NCBI GenBank assembly: GCA_025055175.1
Contig: JANWYT010000017.1
Span: forward strand, 28,202 to 92,201
From: Anaerolineae bacterium
GTDB lineage: Bacteria > Chloroflexota > Anaerolineae > Aggregatilineales > Phototrophicaceae
Length of the DNA: 64,000 nucleotides
Reading direction: 5' to 3'
The notes under the pieces were generated by a model. It ran no database searches and was not told the origin of the DNA. It saw only the letters and a list, made by a program, of their open reading frames with translations. Below are positions 27,772 to 35,934 of this stretch, in pieces (the first letter of the stretch is position 1; each line of letters opens with the position of its first letter). The translations under genes and the position numbers were made by a program.

Positions 27772-27808
27772 CACCCTTTGCAGACGAGCGCTTTTGGCGT
27801 ATGGTTGC
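27772..27808 (+). repeat. 37-bp direct repeat, copy 2
   Basis: Perfect copy of 26233-26269, 9 bp after the stop of the preceding gene and 41 bp before the ATG at 27850. The matching distance to the start codon in both copies (39 and 41 bp) favours a shared expression signal. Confidence 0.75.
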
Positions 27809-27849
27809 CGCCGTTTCATGATCCCGTCATGCTGTGAGGCCTCTTGCTT

Positions 27850-29949
27850 ATGAACAACCGCGCAACCGGCGCTCTTTTTTTGCTTGGGCTGACCTGCTGG
27901 CTCGCTGTGGCATTATGGCCTGCGCCTAAGCCTGCTCACTACGTTGCTGAGGGCCTGGAATTCTCGTCTGCGGTGGGCGAAGTGCGCATGTTGTGGGACT
28001 GCGCCGAAGTGCGCTGGCAGGTGGCCGAAGCTGACGCGGTGCGTCTCAATGGTGAGCCTGTGGGACTGAGCGGCGCGGGGCGCGCTTGTCCGACGCAGTT
28101 CTACGGTACGCAGTTCAATCCGTCGCGCTACGCTGCTGTCTGGGAAGTAGAGCGCGCGGGGCAAGTGCAGCGCGTGGAGCTGGTAGAGATTCGCTTCGTA
28201 CGGCCCATCTTGTGGCTGCTGACTTTGATTGGCCTAGGCCTGGTAGGCTTGGCGCTGTGGGCTTGGCGCGGCATGTGGTGGCGCTGGCTGATGGATAGCC
28301 AGGCGCTCAGCCCAGAGCGAGGCCTGCACTTGGCAGCGTGGGGTGCTTCGACCTGGAGCGCGCTGGCCGCCATCGGAGCGCTGAGCGCAGCACCGCAAGA
28401 AGGTGCGGCCCTGCTGCTGGCGGGCCTGGCGGCCCTGAGCGTCATCGGCCTGAGCCTGGCCCAGATGCGCCGCTTCTGGTCGGCTATGCTGAGCGCGCGC
28501 TGGGGCGCGTTCGTTTGGTTGGCCTGGTATCTGTTGACTGTACCACTCATAGATCGGCTAGCTCTGGCAGGCCTGAGTTGGACGGCTAGTGCGCTGCAAA
28601 GCTGGCAGGCAGGGATCACGCTGTGGCTGATGGGGGTCTGGACGGCCAATTACCTGGCACGTACGCTGGCATGGACAGCAGAGCGTCGCCGCCATTGGCT
28701 GATTGTGATGGCTGTGGGGACGGTCGCTGGACTGTTCTTTGGCCAATGGACGTTCTCCTTCATCCGCCCTATTCGTCCAGAGACGATCACAGTCGTGCCT
28801 CTCAACCCCACCTATCTGACCTATCGCACCGTCGACCAAAATCCAGATGGGGCGAATTACTACATGCCCCAGGCCCAGGATTTTCCCTATGGCCTGCGCG
28901 AAGACTCCTACGTGCTGCACCGCGTCCTGATCTACGTATGGGTCTCACAGGCCTGCCAAATCCTGGATATTCCGCAGGTGGGCTATGCCGATGGCGTCCT
29001 GGGCTGCTCCAGCATCGACCAGACTTTGTTCGGCTACTGGACGATTTACTTTAACCTGTATTTAGCAGTGTGCTTGATTGTTTACGAGCTAGTGCGGCGC
29101 TTCTTTCCTGGCAGGGTGGCGCTGTGGGCTGGGGTGCTGACGGCGCTCTCGCCGCTCAACGTCTGGTTCGTCTCTATCCCTTCCACCGATTACGCCGATA
29201 TGGTGGTGACGATGACGAGCTTGTGGCTGATTTACCGCTTGTGCAGCGCTCCAGAGCGTGTCCATCCCTGGCCGCGTCTGATCGCTTACGGCCTGCTGTT
29301 TGGCCTCATGCTGGTGATGAAGCTGTTGGCCATCTACTTCATCTTCGGTGGGATGATGGCGCTGGCCTTCCGCCGTGTCTGGGCTTTCGGCGTGGCAGCG
29401 CTGGTGGCCGCTGGTGTGTGGTTTGGCTACCAAGTCTTGATCGAGTCGTTTGGCGTGCCATACACCGTCGTCGAGTCGCAAGGTTGGGAGAGCTTCATCT
29501 GGATACGCATCACCTTCCGCAGCATGATCCCGTATGAGCAGGCCGGGACGCTGGTGCGCGCCTTCGGCCACACCGCCAGCCAGGCGGCGCTGCTGTTCGG
29601 ACTGTTGTTCTTCATGGCCGTCTGGGTCATGTCGCTCAACGAGGACTATCCGCGTCTACTTGTGGGTCTGGCCTGGGCCGTCTTCCTGGCAGGGACGCTG
29701 TGGCGCTGGGGCTTCCTATATACCTACACAACGCACGTCGCCGGTCTAATACCGTTCTTCTACAGCGCAGTGGGCCTGGGCCTATGGAAGTTCCAAGATT
29801 GGCTGCTAGCGCGCCACGGACGCCTGGGTCGAGCGCTGGGCTGGTGCGCGGCCCTGGCCGTCATTGGTCATGTGATCTTCCAATGGGTTGCCTGGGACAC
29901 ACGCCACTACATTTACTGCTTCCTGTGGGATTGTGCGGGACGATATTAA
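27850..29949 (+). CDS. Large GT-C fold membrane glycosyltransferase
   Basis: A 699-residue protein with a signal-like first helix (residues about 6-22), an extracytoplasmic beta-rich segment (25-115), then about a dozen helices. The acidic GT-C-like loop is NPDGANYYMPQAQDFPYGLR, and FYVSIPSTDY-like sequence (WFVSIPSTDYADM) follows. The ATG at 27850 has GAGG about 12 bases upstream; a TTG two codons earlier is possible. Family function is sugar transfer from a polyprenyl-phosphate donor at the outer face of the membrane; substrate unknown. It converges with the SHMT-GcvT gene across a strong hairpin. Confidence 0.65.
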   Translation: MNNRATGALFLLGLTCWLAVALWPAPKPAHYVAEGLEFSSAVGEVRMLWDCAEVRWQVAEADAVRLNGEPVGLSGAGRACPTQFYGTQFNPSRYAAVWEVERAGQVQRVELVEIRFVRPILWLLTLIGLGLVGLALWAWRGMWWRWLMDSQALSPERGLHLAAWGASTWSALAAIGALSAAPQEGAALLLAGLAALSVIGLSLAQMRRFWSAMLSARWGAFVWLAWYLLTVPLIDRLALAGLSWTASALQSWQAGITLWLMGVWTANYLARTLAWTAERRRHWLIVMAVGTVAGLFFGQWTFSFIRPIRPETITVVPLNPTYLTYRTVDQNPDGANYYMPQAQDFPYGLREDSYVLHRVLIYVWVSQACQILDIPQVGYADGVLGCSSIDQTLFGYWTIYFNLYLAVCLIVYELVRRFFPGRVALWAGVLTALSPLNVWFVSIPSTDYADMVVTMTSLWLIYRLCSAPERVHPWPRLIAYGLLFGLMLVMKLLAIYFIFGGMMALAFRRVWAFGVAALVAAGVWFGYQVLIESFGVPYTVVESQGWESFIWIRITFRSMIPYEQAGTLVRAFGHTASQAALLFGLLFFMAVWVMSLNEDYPRLLVGLAWAVFLAGTLWRWGFLYTYTTHVAGLIPFFYSAVGLGLWKFQDWLLARHGRLGRALGWCAALAVIGHVIFQWVAWDTRHYIYCFLWDCAGRY

Positions 29950-29956
29950 TGGGGTG

Positions 29957-29989
29957 GGCCAGGCAGGGGAGCTTGTCTCCTGCCTGGCC
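29957..29989. terminator. GC-rich hairpin between convergent genes
   Basis: GGCCAGGCAGG (29957-29967) pairs perfectly with CCTGCCTGGCC (29979-29989) over an 11-base loop. It is positioned to end both the GT-C gene and the SHMT-GcvT gene. No T-run. Confidence 0.65.
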
Positions 29990-29997
29990 GACGTACT

Positions 29998-32900
29998 TCA
30001 ACGCTCTGGGAAGCGGCGCAGGATGGTGACGGGGGCGGTGCTGCCTTTGGCCGAGCGCAGAGTGAGGGCTGTGCCTTTCTTGCGGAAGCCATCTTGCACG
30101 TAGGCCAGGCCAAGCTGATAGCTTTCGCTGTCAATGCTACAACTGGTGACCACGCCGACCTGCTGACCTTCGGCATTCAACAGCACGTCGCCAGGATGGC
30201 CAGGGCGCGCGCCTTTGATGTTGTAGCGGAAGCGAGCAATCTCTGCGTTGCGCTGAGCTTGGCGCGCCACGAAAGCCGCCTTGCCCACGAAGAAGGGCTT
30301 GTTGAGCTTGACGTAGCCACCCATGCTAGCGTCGGCGGGGTTGAGGCCTAGTTCTCCAGCCAGTTCGTGGCCGTAGAGCGGCAAGCCAGCTTCAGTGCGC
30401 AGGCTGTCGCGCGCTGCCAAGCCGCAGGGGACAGCCCCCAATTCCACGAGCTTGCTGAACAGCTCTGCTGCGCGTTCTGGATGGACGAACAGCTCATAGG
30501 CCACCCGTTCGCCAGTATAACCAGTTCGCGACACCAGCAGATCGAAACCGCCCAGCCTCAGGTGAGCGACTCCAGCCCAGGGCAAGGCTTCCAGCGTGGC
30601 CAGATCGTCTTCGCTGCCACCGAGCGCCTTCAGGATGGTGCGACTCTGCGGGCCTTGCAGCGCCAAATCGACGCGCCGATCTACGCCGCTGCCCACTGCG
30701 CGCAGATCGCGCAGCGTCGTCTGCTCCGCGCCGCCTGCGCGCCGACTCGGCAGGGCGGGGTCAATCAGGGCGCAACCTTCGCGCACTGCGTTCAGCCAGG
30801 CCCAATTCTTGTCGTTGTTGCTGGCGTTGACCACCAGCAGGAAATGTTCGCGCTCCAAGCGATAGATGAGCAGATCGTCGAAAGGCAAGCCGTCCACGTC
30901 CAGCAGGAAGGTGTACTGCGAGCGGCCTACCTTGAGGGCGCGTACATCGTTGGTCGTCACCGCGTCTAGGAAGGCTTCCGCGCCTGGTCCGCAGGCTTCA
31001 AACACGCCCATGTGGGCTACATCAAATAGACCAGCACGTTGGCGCACCGCTAGGTGTTCGCTCAGCACGCTATCGTACCACAAGGGCATGTCGTAGCCCG
31101 CGAAAGCGGCCATCTTAGCCTTGAGCTGCTTGTGCAGCGCGTGCAGCGGCGTAGTCTTGAGCGTGCTTTCAGTGGGTTCGGCGTAGACGAAGCGCGGCGC
31201 GGCTTCAGCAGATGGGCCGCTGTAGCGCTGGCCGTTCCTACCTATGAAGGCTGTCTTGGAGGCATAGCCCGCTTGTGACGCTTCGCGCGCGGCCAACAAC
31301 ATGTCGTTGGTCGTGCCAACGTAGCGCACATCGACGGGGCCAGGCAGGCGCATGTGCGGATCATGTGGATCGGCCAGCACATAGCCATCGGACAACGAGC
31401 GCAGCCAGGCCGCTACGCGCGCCACATTGGACTCCAGGTGTAAGCGGTATTCGGTGGCGCTGACTATCTCTAGGACGCCACTGGCCATGATGCGGCCATC
31501 AGCTTCCAGCAGGTGAGTGATCTGCTGCTGCCCTGCCTTTGTCAAGCCATCCACGTCGCTAGTGAGGGCAATGTTGAGGAAGTCGCGGGCCTTTGCGCCG
31601 CACACTGCCAGTGTGTGCCAGCCTTCAGCATACACGTCGTCGATGTAGGCGAAATGCGGATAGCCATCAGCTTCAACCGCTGTGTCAATGCCAATGCGCT
31701 CGGTCAATGCGCGCACGCGCAGACGGGCGTCGTGCAGCACGTCGAAAGGCACGGACGCACGAACTTCGGGCTTCTCTAGGCCTGTGAGGGTATAGGGGAC
31801 GCAGGCCAGCAACACATTGGCGATAATGTCTGCCAGTTCATCAATCTCGGCAAAGCCAAAGCCACGCTGGGTGATCCAGGGCGTGCCGAGGCGAATGCCG
31901 CTGGGGTTCAAGGCGCTGGTGTCGCCAGGAATAGACTGGAAGTTGCAGACGATCCCTACCAAATCTAGAATGCGGGCCGCGTTGTTTCCGTTGAGGCGCG
32001 TGCCGTCTGGCCCGACGATGGGACGGCAGTCCACCGCCAACATGTGCGAGTCCGTGCCACCGAAGGGGTTGTGCAGGCCACGCGCTTCCAGGCGTTCGTG
32101 CAAGCGGCGGGCGTTGGCCAGCGTCTGATGCTGTAGCTTGTGGAACTGCTCAGTCTTGGCCAGCTTGGCAGCCACGGCTAGCGCTGCGATGGCGTGGACG
32201 TGCGGCCCGCCTTGTTCACCAGGGAAGACGCCCTTGTCTAGTTTGGGTGCTAGGTCAGCGCGATGGGTGATGATGACGGCGCCGCGCGGGCCGCCGAAGG
32301 TCTTGTGCGTGGTGAAGGTCACGATGTCAGCGATCCCAATCGGCGAGGGATAAGCGCCCTTCGCCACCATGCCGGCTACGTGGGCGATGTCGGCCATCAG
32401 CAGCGCGCCACAGGCGTCGGCAATCTTGCGGTACTCATGCCAGTCGGGAGCGAGCGGATAGCTGCTGTAGCCGCCGATGAGAATCTTGGGCTTATGCTGG
32501 AGGGCCATGGCCATCATCGCTTCGTAGTCCAGCGTGCCATCGTCTTTGATCCCATAGCTGACGATGGTGTAGGTCTTGCCGGTGCGGTTGGCGGGCGCGC
32601 CATGCGAGAGGTGACCGCCGAAGCTGAGCGTCATGCTCATAATGGTGTCGCCAGGTTTGAGCAAGGCGGTGTACACGGCGCTGTTGGCGGGCGCGCCCGA
32701 CAGAGGCTGGACGTTGACGAACAGCTTCTCCGAAGGGTAGTCAGTGGTGGCGAAGACATCAGCCACGCGCCGCCTCGCCAGAGCTTCGACGATGTTGGCG
32801 TACTCTGTGCCTTTGTAGTAGCGGTTGTCGCCCACGCGCCGATATTCGGGCAGGCGTCCATTGTAATCTAGAATCTCGGCTTCGCTCATGGTGCGTGTGC

Positions 32901-33108
32901 TTTCCAGCGGATAGCCTTCGGCGTAGATGTTGTGGAAAGCCGAGGAGAGCGTCTCGCGCACGGCGTAGGGGATGGTGCTTTCAGACGGGATCATAATCAA
33001 AGTGCGAGCCTGGCGGGCCGTCTCATGCCGCACTAGTTCGGCCACGTCGGGATCGACGTCGGCCAACGCGCCGCGAAACAGAAAATCGTTGTGGTGATTG
33101 TCGCTCAT
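29998..33108 (-). CDS. Fused serine hydroxymethyltransferase / aminomethyltransferase (GlyA-GcvT)
   Basis: A 1036-residue fusion of two C1 enzymes. Residues 1-440 are SHMT (serine + THF to glycine + methylene-THF), with the PLP motif TFTTHKTFGGPRGAVI and Lys269 as the probable Schiff-base residue. Residues about 650-1036 are GcvT, the T protein of the glycine cleavage system (MPLWYDSVLSEHLAVRQRAG, RTGYTGE, GLAARDSLRTEAGLPLYGHE). Between them, about 495-575 aligns by eye with the N-terminal part of GcvT (VCGAKARDFLNIALTSDVDG), an apparent extra copy. In GcvT the VVNASNNDKNWAWL stretch has Lys-Asn where most T proteins have Lys-Asp. The ATG at 33108 is chosen over an upstream TTG because of spacing from AGGA. 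GcvP and GcvH are not in the window. Confidence 0.93.
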   Translation of the reverse strand: MSDNHHNDFLFRGALADVDPDVAELVRHETARQARTLIMIPSESTIPYAVRETLSSAFHNIYAEGYPLESTRTMSEAEILDYNGRLPEYRRVGDNRYYKGTEYANIVEALARRRVADVFATTDYPSEKLFVNVQPLSGAPANSAVYTALLKPGDTIMSMTLSFGGHLSHGAPANRTGKTYTIVSYGIKDDGTLDYEAMMAMALQHKPKILIGGYSSYPLAPDWHEYRKIADACGALLMADIAHVAGMVAKGAYPSPIGIADIVTFTTHKTFGGPRGAVIITHRADLAPKLDKGVFPGEQGGPHVHAIAALAVAAKLAKTEQFHKLQHQTLANARRLHERLEARGLHNPFGGTDSHMLAVDCRPIVGPDGTRLNGNNAARILDLVGIVCNFQSIPGDTSALNPSGIRLGTPWITQRGFGFAEIDELADIIANVLLACVPYTLTGLEKPEVRASVPFDVLHDARLRVRALTERIGIDTAVEADGYPHFAYIDDVYAEGWHTLAVCGAKARDFLNIALTSDVDGLTKAGQQQITHLLEADGRIMASGVLEIVSATEYRLHLESNVARVAAWLRSLSDGYVLADPHDPHMRLPGPVDVRYVGTTNDMLLAAREASQAGYASKTAFIGRNGQRYSGPSAEAAPRFVYAEPTESTLKTTPLHALHKQLKAKMAAFAGYDMPLWYDSVLSEHLAVRQRAGLFDVAHMGVFEACGPGAEAFLDAVTTNDVRALKVGRSQYTFLLDVDGLPFDDLLIYRLEREHFLLVVNASNNDKNWAWLNAVREGCALIDPALPSRRAGGAEQTTLRDLRAVGSGVDRRVDLALQGPQSRTILKALGGSEDDLATLEALPWAGVAHLRLGGFDLLVSRTGYTGERVAYELFVHPERAAELFSKLVELGAVPCGLAARDSLRTEAGLPLYGHELAGELGLNPADASMGGYVKLNKPFFVGKAAFVARQAQRNAEIARFRYNIKGARPGHPGDVLLNAEGQQVGVVTSCSIDSESYQLGLAYVQDGFRKKGTALTLRSAKGSTAPVTILRRFPER

Positions 33109-33199
33109 AGAAGCCAAGAGTCCTGAAATAGATTGATGGAAGATTAGCGTAGCGTCATTGTAGCACGCAGGCCACCGTGACGGTATAGCCCAAGCCTGC

Positions 33200-33208
33200 T
33201 ATGATAAT
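33200..33208 (+). promoter_or_regulatory. Possible -10 element for cobS, leaderless arrangement
   Basis: TATGATAAT overlaps two -10-like hexamers only 2-5 bp before the start codon at 33211; there is no Shine-Dalgarno. A small nested hairpin (GCAGGC 33167-33172 with GCCTGC 33194-33199) lies just upstream. No cobalamin-riboswitch core was found. Confidence 0.25.
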
Positions 33209-33210
33209 AG

Positions 33211-33948
33211 ATGATGAACGCCTTCCACGACCTGCGTCGCGCTTTCACCTTCCTGACTATCGTGCCGCTGGGCAAGCTGCCAGAGCGACCAGCAGGCTAC
33301 GCCTTCGCTTATTTCCCGCTGGTAGGACTGGCCATAGGCGGCCTGTTGCTGTTGGTGCATACGCTCGTCTCGTCTGAGCTGCGCGCCTGGGCTGTGCTGC
33401 TAGCTTGGGTAGTCATCACAGGTGGGCTACACCTGGACGGCTTGGGCGATAGTTGTGATGGCTTGTTTGCCCATACGTCGTCAGAGCTGCGCCTGAGCAT
33501 CATGAAAGACCCGCGCGCTGGCAATTGGGCCGTGGTCGGACTGGCCCTGGCCCTGCTGGGCAAACTGACAGCTTTGGTGCATGTTCCCTCCTGGGCCATT
33601 GTGGCAGCGCCTGTTTGGGGGCGCTGGGCGATGGTGCTGGCTGCCCTGGCCTTCCCCTATGGTCGGCCTGGAGCGCATAGCCTGGGGGCATACTTGCGCG
33701 ATGGCCTAAGGCGCGAGCATGGGATTGCTGCGACGGCCTTTGCCTTCCTCGGCCTGGGATTGCTAGCCCTGGGCGGCCTGATCGCGCCACTGGCTCTGCT
33801 GGGCGCGCCACTGGCCCTGCTGCTGGCTCTGCTTGGCGGTCGCTGGGCTGCGCAGCGCTTAGGAGGTGGTCTGACAGGTGACGTGTATGGCGCGCTGTGC
33901 GAACTGACTGAACTGAGTATGCTAGTGATGATCGTATGGCTGGACTGA
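33211..33948 (+). CDS. cobS: Adenosylcobinamide-GDP ribazoletransferase
   Basis: A 245-residue polytopic membrane enzyme that joins alpha-ribazole (phosphate) to adenosylcobinamide-GDP, the last step of the cobalamin nucleotide-loop pathway. The family signature GGLHLDGLGDSCDGLFAHT and the following MKDPRAGNWAVVGLAL are intact. Length is normal. It overlaps cobU by 13 bp. The start is ATGATG, so 33214 is an alternative. Besides the general use of B12, the window holds a B12-binding radical-SAM gene that could consume it. Confidence 0.94.
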   Translation: MMNAFHDLRRAFTFLTIVPLGKLPERPAGYAFAYFPLVGLAIGGLLLLVHTLVSSELRAWAVLLAWVVITGGLHLDGLGDSCDGLFAHTSSELRLSIMKDPRAGNWAVVGLALALLGKLTALVHVPSWAIVAAPVWGRWAMVLAALAFPYGRPGAHSLGAYLRDGLRREHGIAATAFAFLGLGLLALGGLIAPLALLGAPLALLLALLGGRWAAQRLGGGLTGDVYGALCELTELSMLVMIVWLD

Positions 33949-34481
33949 ATTTTGTCCTGGGTGGGGCGCGCAGCGGCAAAAGCACCTACGCGCTAGAGTG
34001 GGCAGCGCACCAGGGAGAGCGAGTGTTGTTCGTGGCGACGGCCCAAGCGACAGACGAGGAGATGGCTGAGCGAATCCGCCGCCACCGTGCTGAACGTCCG
34101 CCGCATTGGGACACATTAGAAGCGCCGTTGAATACAGGCCAAGCCATCATCGACGTCTGGTCAGGTCAATCTGCTGTCGTGGTGGACTGTCTGACGCTGC
34201 TGGCGGCCAATGCCCTGCTATCCTTGCCTGAAGACGCTCCGCAGCAGGCCGCCGACGACTCTATCTTGGCCCAAGCCGAGGGTCTGCTGCGCGCCTACCG
34301 CCACACACAGGCGAACTGGCTGATCGTCAGCAATGAGGTGGGCATGGGCGTTGTGCCGCCTACGTATTTGGGCCGCGTCTACCGCGATGCACTAGGGCGC
34401 GCTAACCAGCATATCGCGCGCGCCGCCGATGAGGTGTATCTGCTGGTAGCTGGCATTCCCTGGCGTCTCAAGTCGCGTTAG
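33936..34481 (+). CDS. cobU: Adenosylcobinamide kinase / adenosylcobinamide-phosphate guanylyltransferase
   Basis: A 181-residue bifunctional enzyme that phosphorylates adenosylcobinamide and activates it with GTP, feeding CobS. The P-loop GGARSGKSTYA starts the protein, RHRAERPPHWDTLEAP contains the guanylylation region (His near RIRRHRAERP), and VDCLTLL and SNEVGMGVVP are family motifs. It overlaps the end of cobS by 13 bp, so it is translationally coupled. Together cobS-cobU can salvage or finish cobinamide; the ring-synthesis genes are not here. Confidence 0.94.
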   Translation: MAGLNFVLGGARSGKSTYALEWAAHQGERVLFVATAQATDEEMAERIRRHRAERPPHWDTLEAPLNTGQAIIDVWSGQSAVVVDCLTLLAANALLSLPEDAPQQAADDSILAQAEGLLRAYRHTQANWLIVSNEVGMGVVPPTYLGRVYRDALGRANQHIARAADEVYLLVAGIPWRLKSR

Positions 34482-34530
34482 GACTCAGCGGTGTGGGCCA
34501 AGTTCTACGCTTCAGCGCCGAGGTGGTGAT

Positions 34531-34565
34531 GCGGGCAGCGTGTGTGTGACCCGCGCGCTGCCTGC
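34531..34565. terminator. Hairpin between cobU and the Rieske gene
   Basis: GCGGGCAGCG (34531-34540) pairs with CGCTGCCTGC (34556-34565), 9 of 10 positions, loop 15 bases, between convergent genes. No T-run. Confidence 0.5.
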
Positions 34566-34596
34566 ACAGCCTACATGAGGGTTGCGTTAACTAGTC

Positions 34597-35733
34597 TTAT
34601 CTACCCTCAGCCACACGCACTGGATAGCCCTCTGGAACAACGTTGGGGCTGTTGACGAAGCGATGCACCAGCGCCTGGAAATGATGGACGCCGTTCTCAT
34701 AGCGCCCGCTGAAGCGACCGCGCTGGTAGCTGCGCGATTGCAAATTCACCTGCACCTCATCGCAGATGGCGATGTCTTCGTATTGCACCTGATCGGCGAA
34801 TTCGATCATTGAGTCCATGTCGGACTGGCTCATGTCGTGGGGAAACCACCAGTCGAACTTGAGTAGCAGCTTGTCTGGGCCGAGTGGCTTGACGATGTTG
34901 GTCGATAGGTTGTCTGGATAGTCGTCGATCATGAAGTTGGGCCAGAGGATGTGGTAACAAATCTGGTCGCCTTCGCGTGGGTTGCGGTAGCGCCGATTGT
35001 TAGGGTTGCCGATGAAGGGCGGCTTAATGATAGCGCGCTGCGTGCTGTAGAAGCGGTAGGTATCGACGTAAAGGTTCTCTAGGCTCATCTCGCGGGCTAA
35101 GCCAGGGTGTGCCGTCGCTACATGATAGCCCTCGGCGTAGTTGTCCATGTAAACTTTCCAGTTCACGTTGATGATGTACTCGCGCTCATCAACCAGGCGC
35201 CACTCGTCCCAGCGAATGCCGCGAATGCGGTCGAAGTCGTCGCCCCACCAGGCGGCCAACGGAGCGGCATCTTCGTCCAGATTGACGAAAGCATACGGCC
35301 CCCAGGTATCGACGCGCAGGGGAATCAGGTTGAACTTGTCAGGATCGAAGTTCTCCACGTCGATGAAGTAGGGCGTCTGCATGAGCTTACCGTTCAGGTC
35401 GAACGTCCAGCCGTGATAGACGCATTGCAGACTCATGCGGCTGCCTTTGTCGCGCGCGAGTCGGCCTGCGCGGTGTGGGCAGACGTTGTAGAAGGCCCGC
35501 AGCGTGTGATCCTTGTCGCGCAGCACGACAATAGGTTCGCCAGCCACGTCTGACGTGACGAAGTTGCCAGGCTGCTGCAAGTCTTTCAGTTTGGCGACGG
35601 GCTGCTAGGTACGGGCGAAGATGGTGTCTAATTCTAGCTTGTAAACTTCAGGGTCAAGATACCATCCTGCGTCGAGCGTATAAGCGCGCGACGGCTCCAT
35701 ATCGAACGGCTCATTCAACCAGGGTTTGTTCAT
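34597..35733 (-). pseudogene. Rieske non-heme iron oxygenase alpha subunit, interrupted by one in-frame TAG
   Basis: Read from an ATG at 35733 with a good AGAGGTAAC site, the frame is a normal 378-codon ring-hydroxylating oxygenase except that codon 43 (35605-35607) is TAG. The context FART-stop-QPVAKL shows where most relatives have Trp, so one G-to-A change (TGG to TAG) explains it. Beyond it the protein is intact: the Rieske [2Fe-2S] motif CPH...CVYHGW (Cys85, His87, Cys104, His107) and the mononuclear iron site NYAEGYHVATAHPGL. No second disablement is seen, so the mutation is recent, a sequencing error, or bypassed by restart at a TTG at 35578-35580 that would remove 51 residues. TAG is used as an ordinary stop by other genes here. 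Confidence 0.85.
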
Positions 35734-35934
35734 GTTACCTCTGGATAGTCTCCTCGTGTCTACGGCTCTGGGATGCGGTCAACAAGGGTGATTATAGGGA
35801 TTCCTGAGGGAAATCCAGGCTGGATTTACAAAGATCAGGGTAAGTTTTGATGAAGGCAGTATTAGCGCTCCTATGCACCCTGCGCTAGAATGTGTCTTAT
35901 CTTTTGCTCAGATTGCGAGAGAGATGGGCCAATC

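Noticed and set aside
26233..27808. Insertion sequence around the repeat-flanked glycosyltransferase
   Set aside because: No transposase, no terminal inverted repeats and no target-site duplication beyond the 37-bp repeat are visible.
33118..33210. Possible cobalamin riboswitch before cobS
   Set aside because: The interval is only 93 bp and lacks the B12-box and GCCACTG core; only a small hairpin is visible.
35605..35607. TAG as recoded amino acid (pyrrolysine or amber suppression)
   Set aside because: TAG is used as a normal stop by several genes in the window, and the site is a conserved Trp in relatives, so point mutation or error is simpler.
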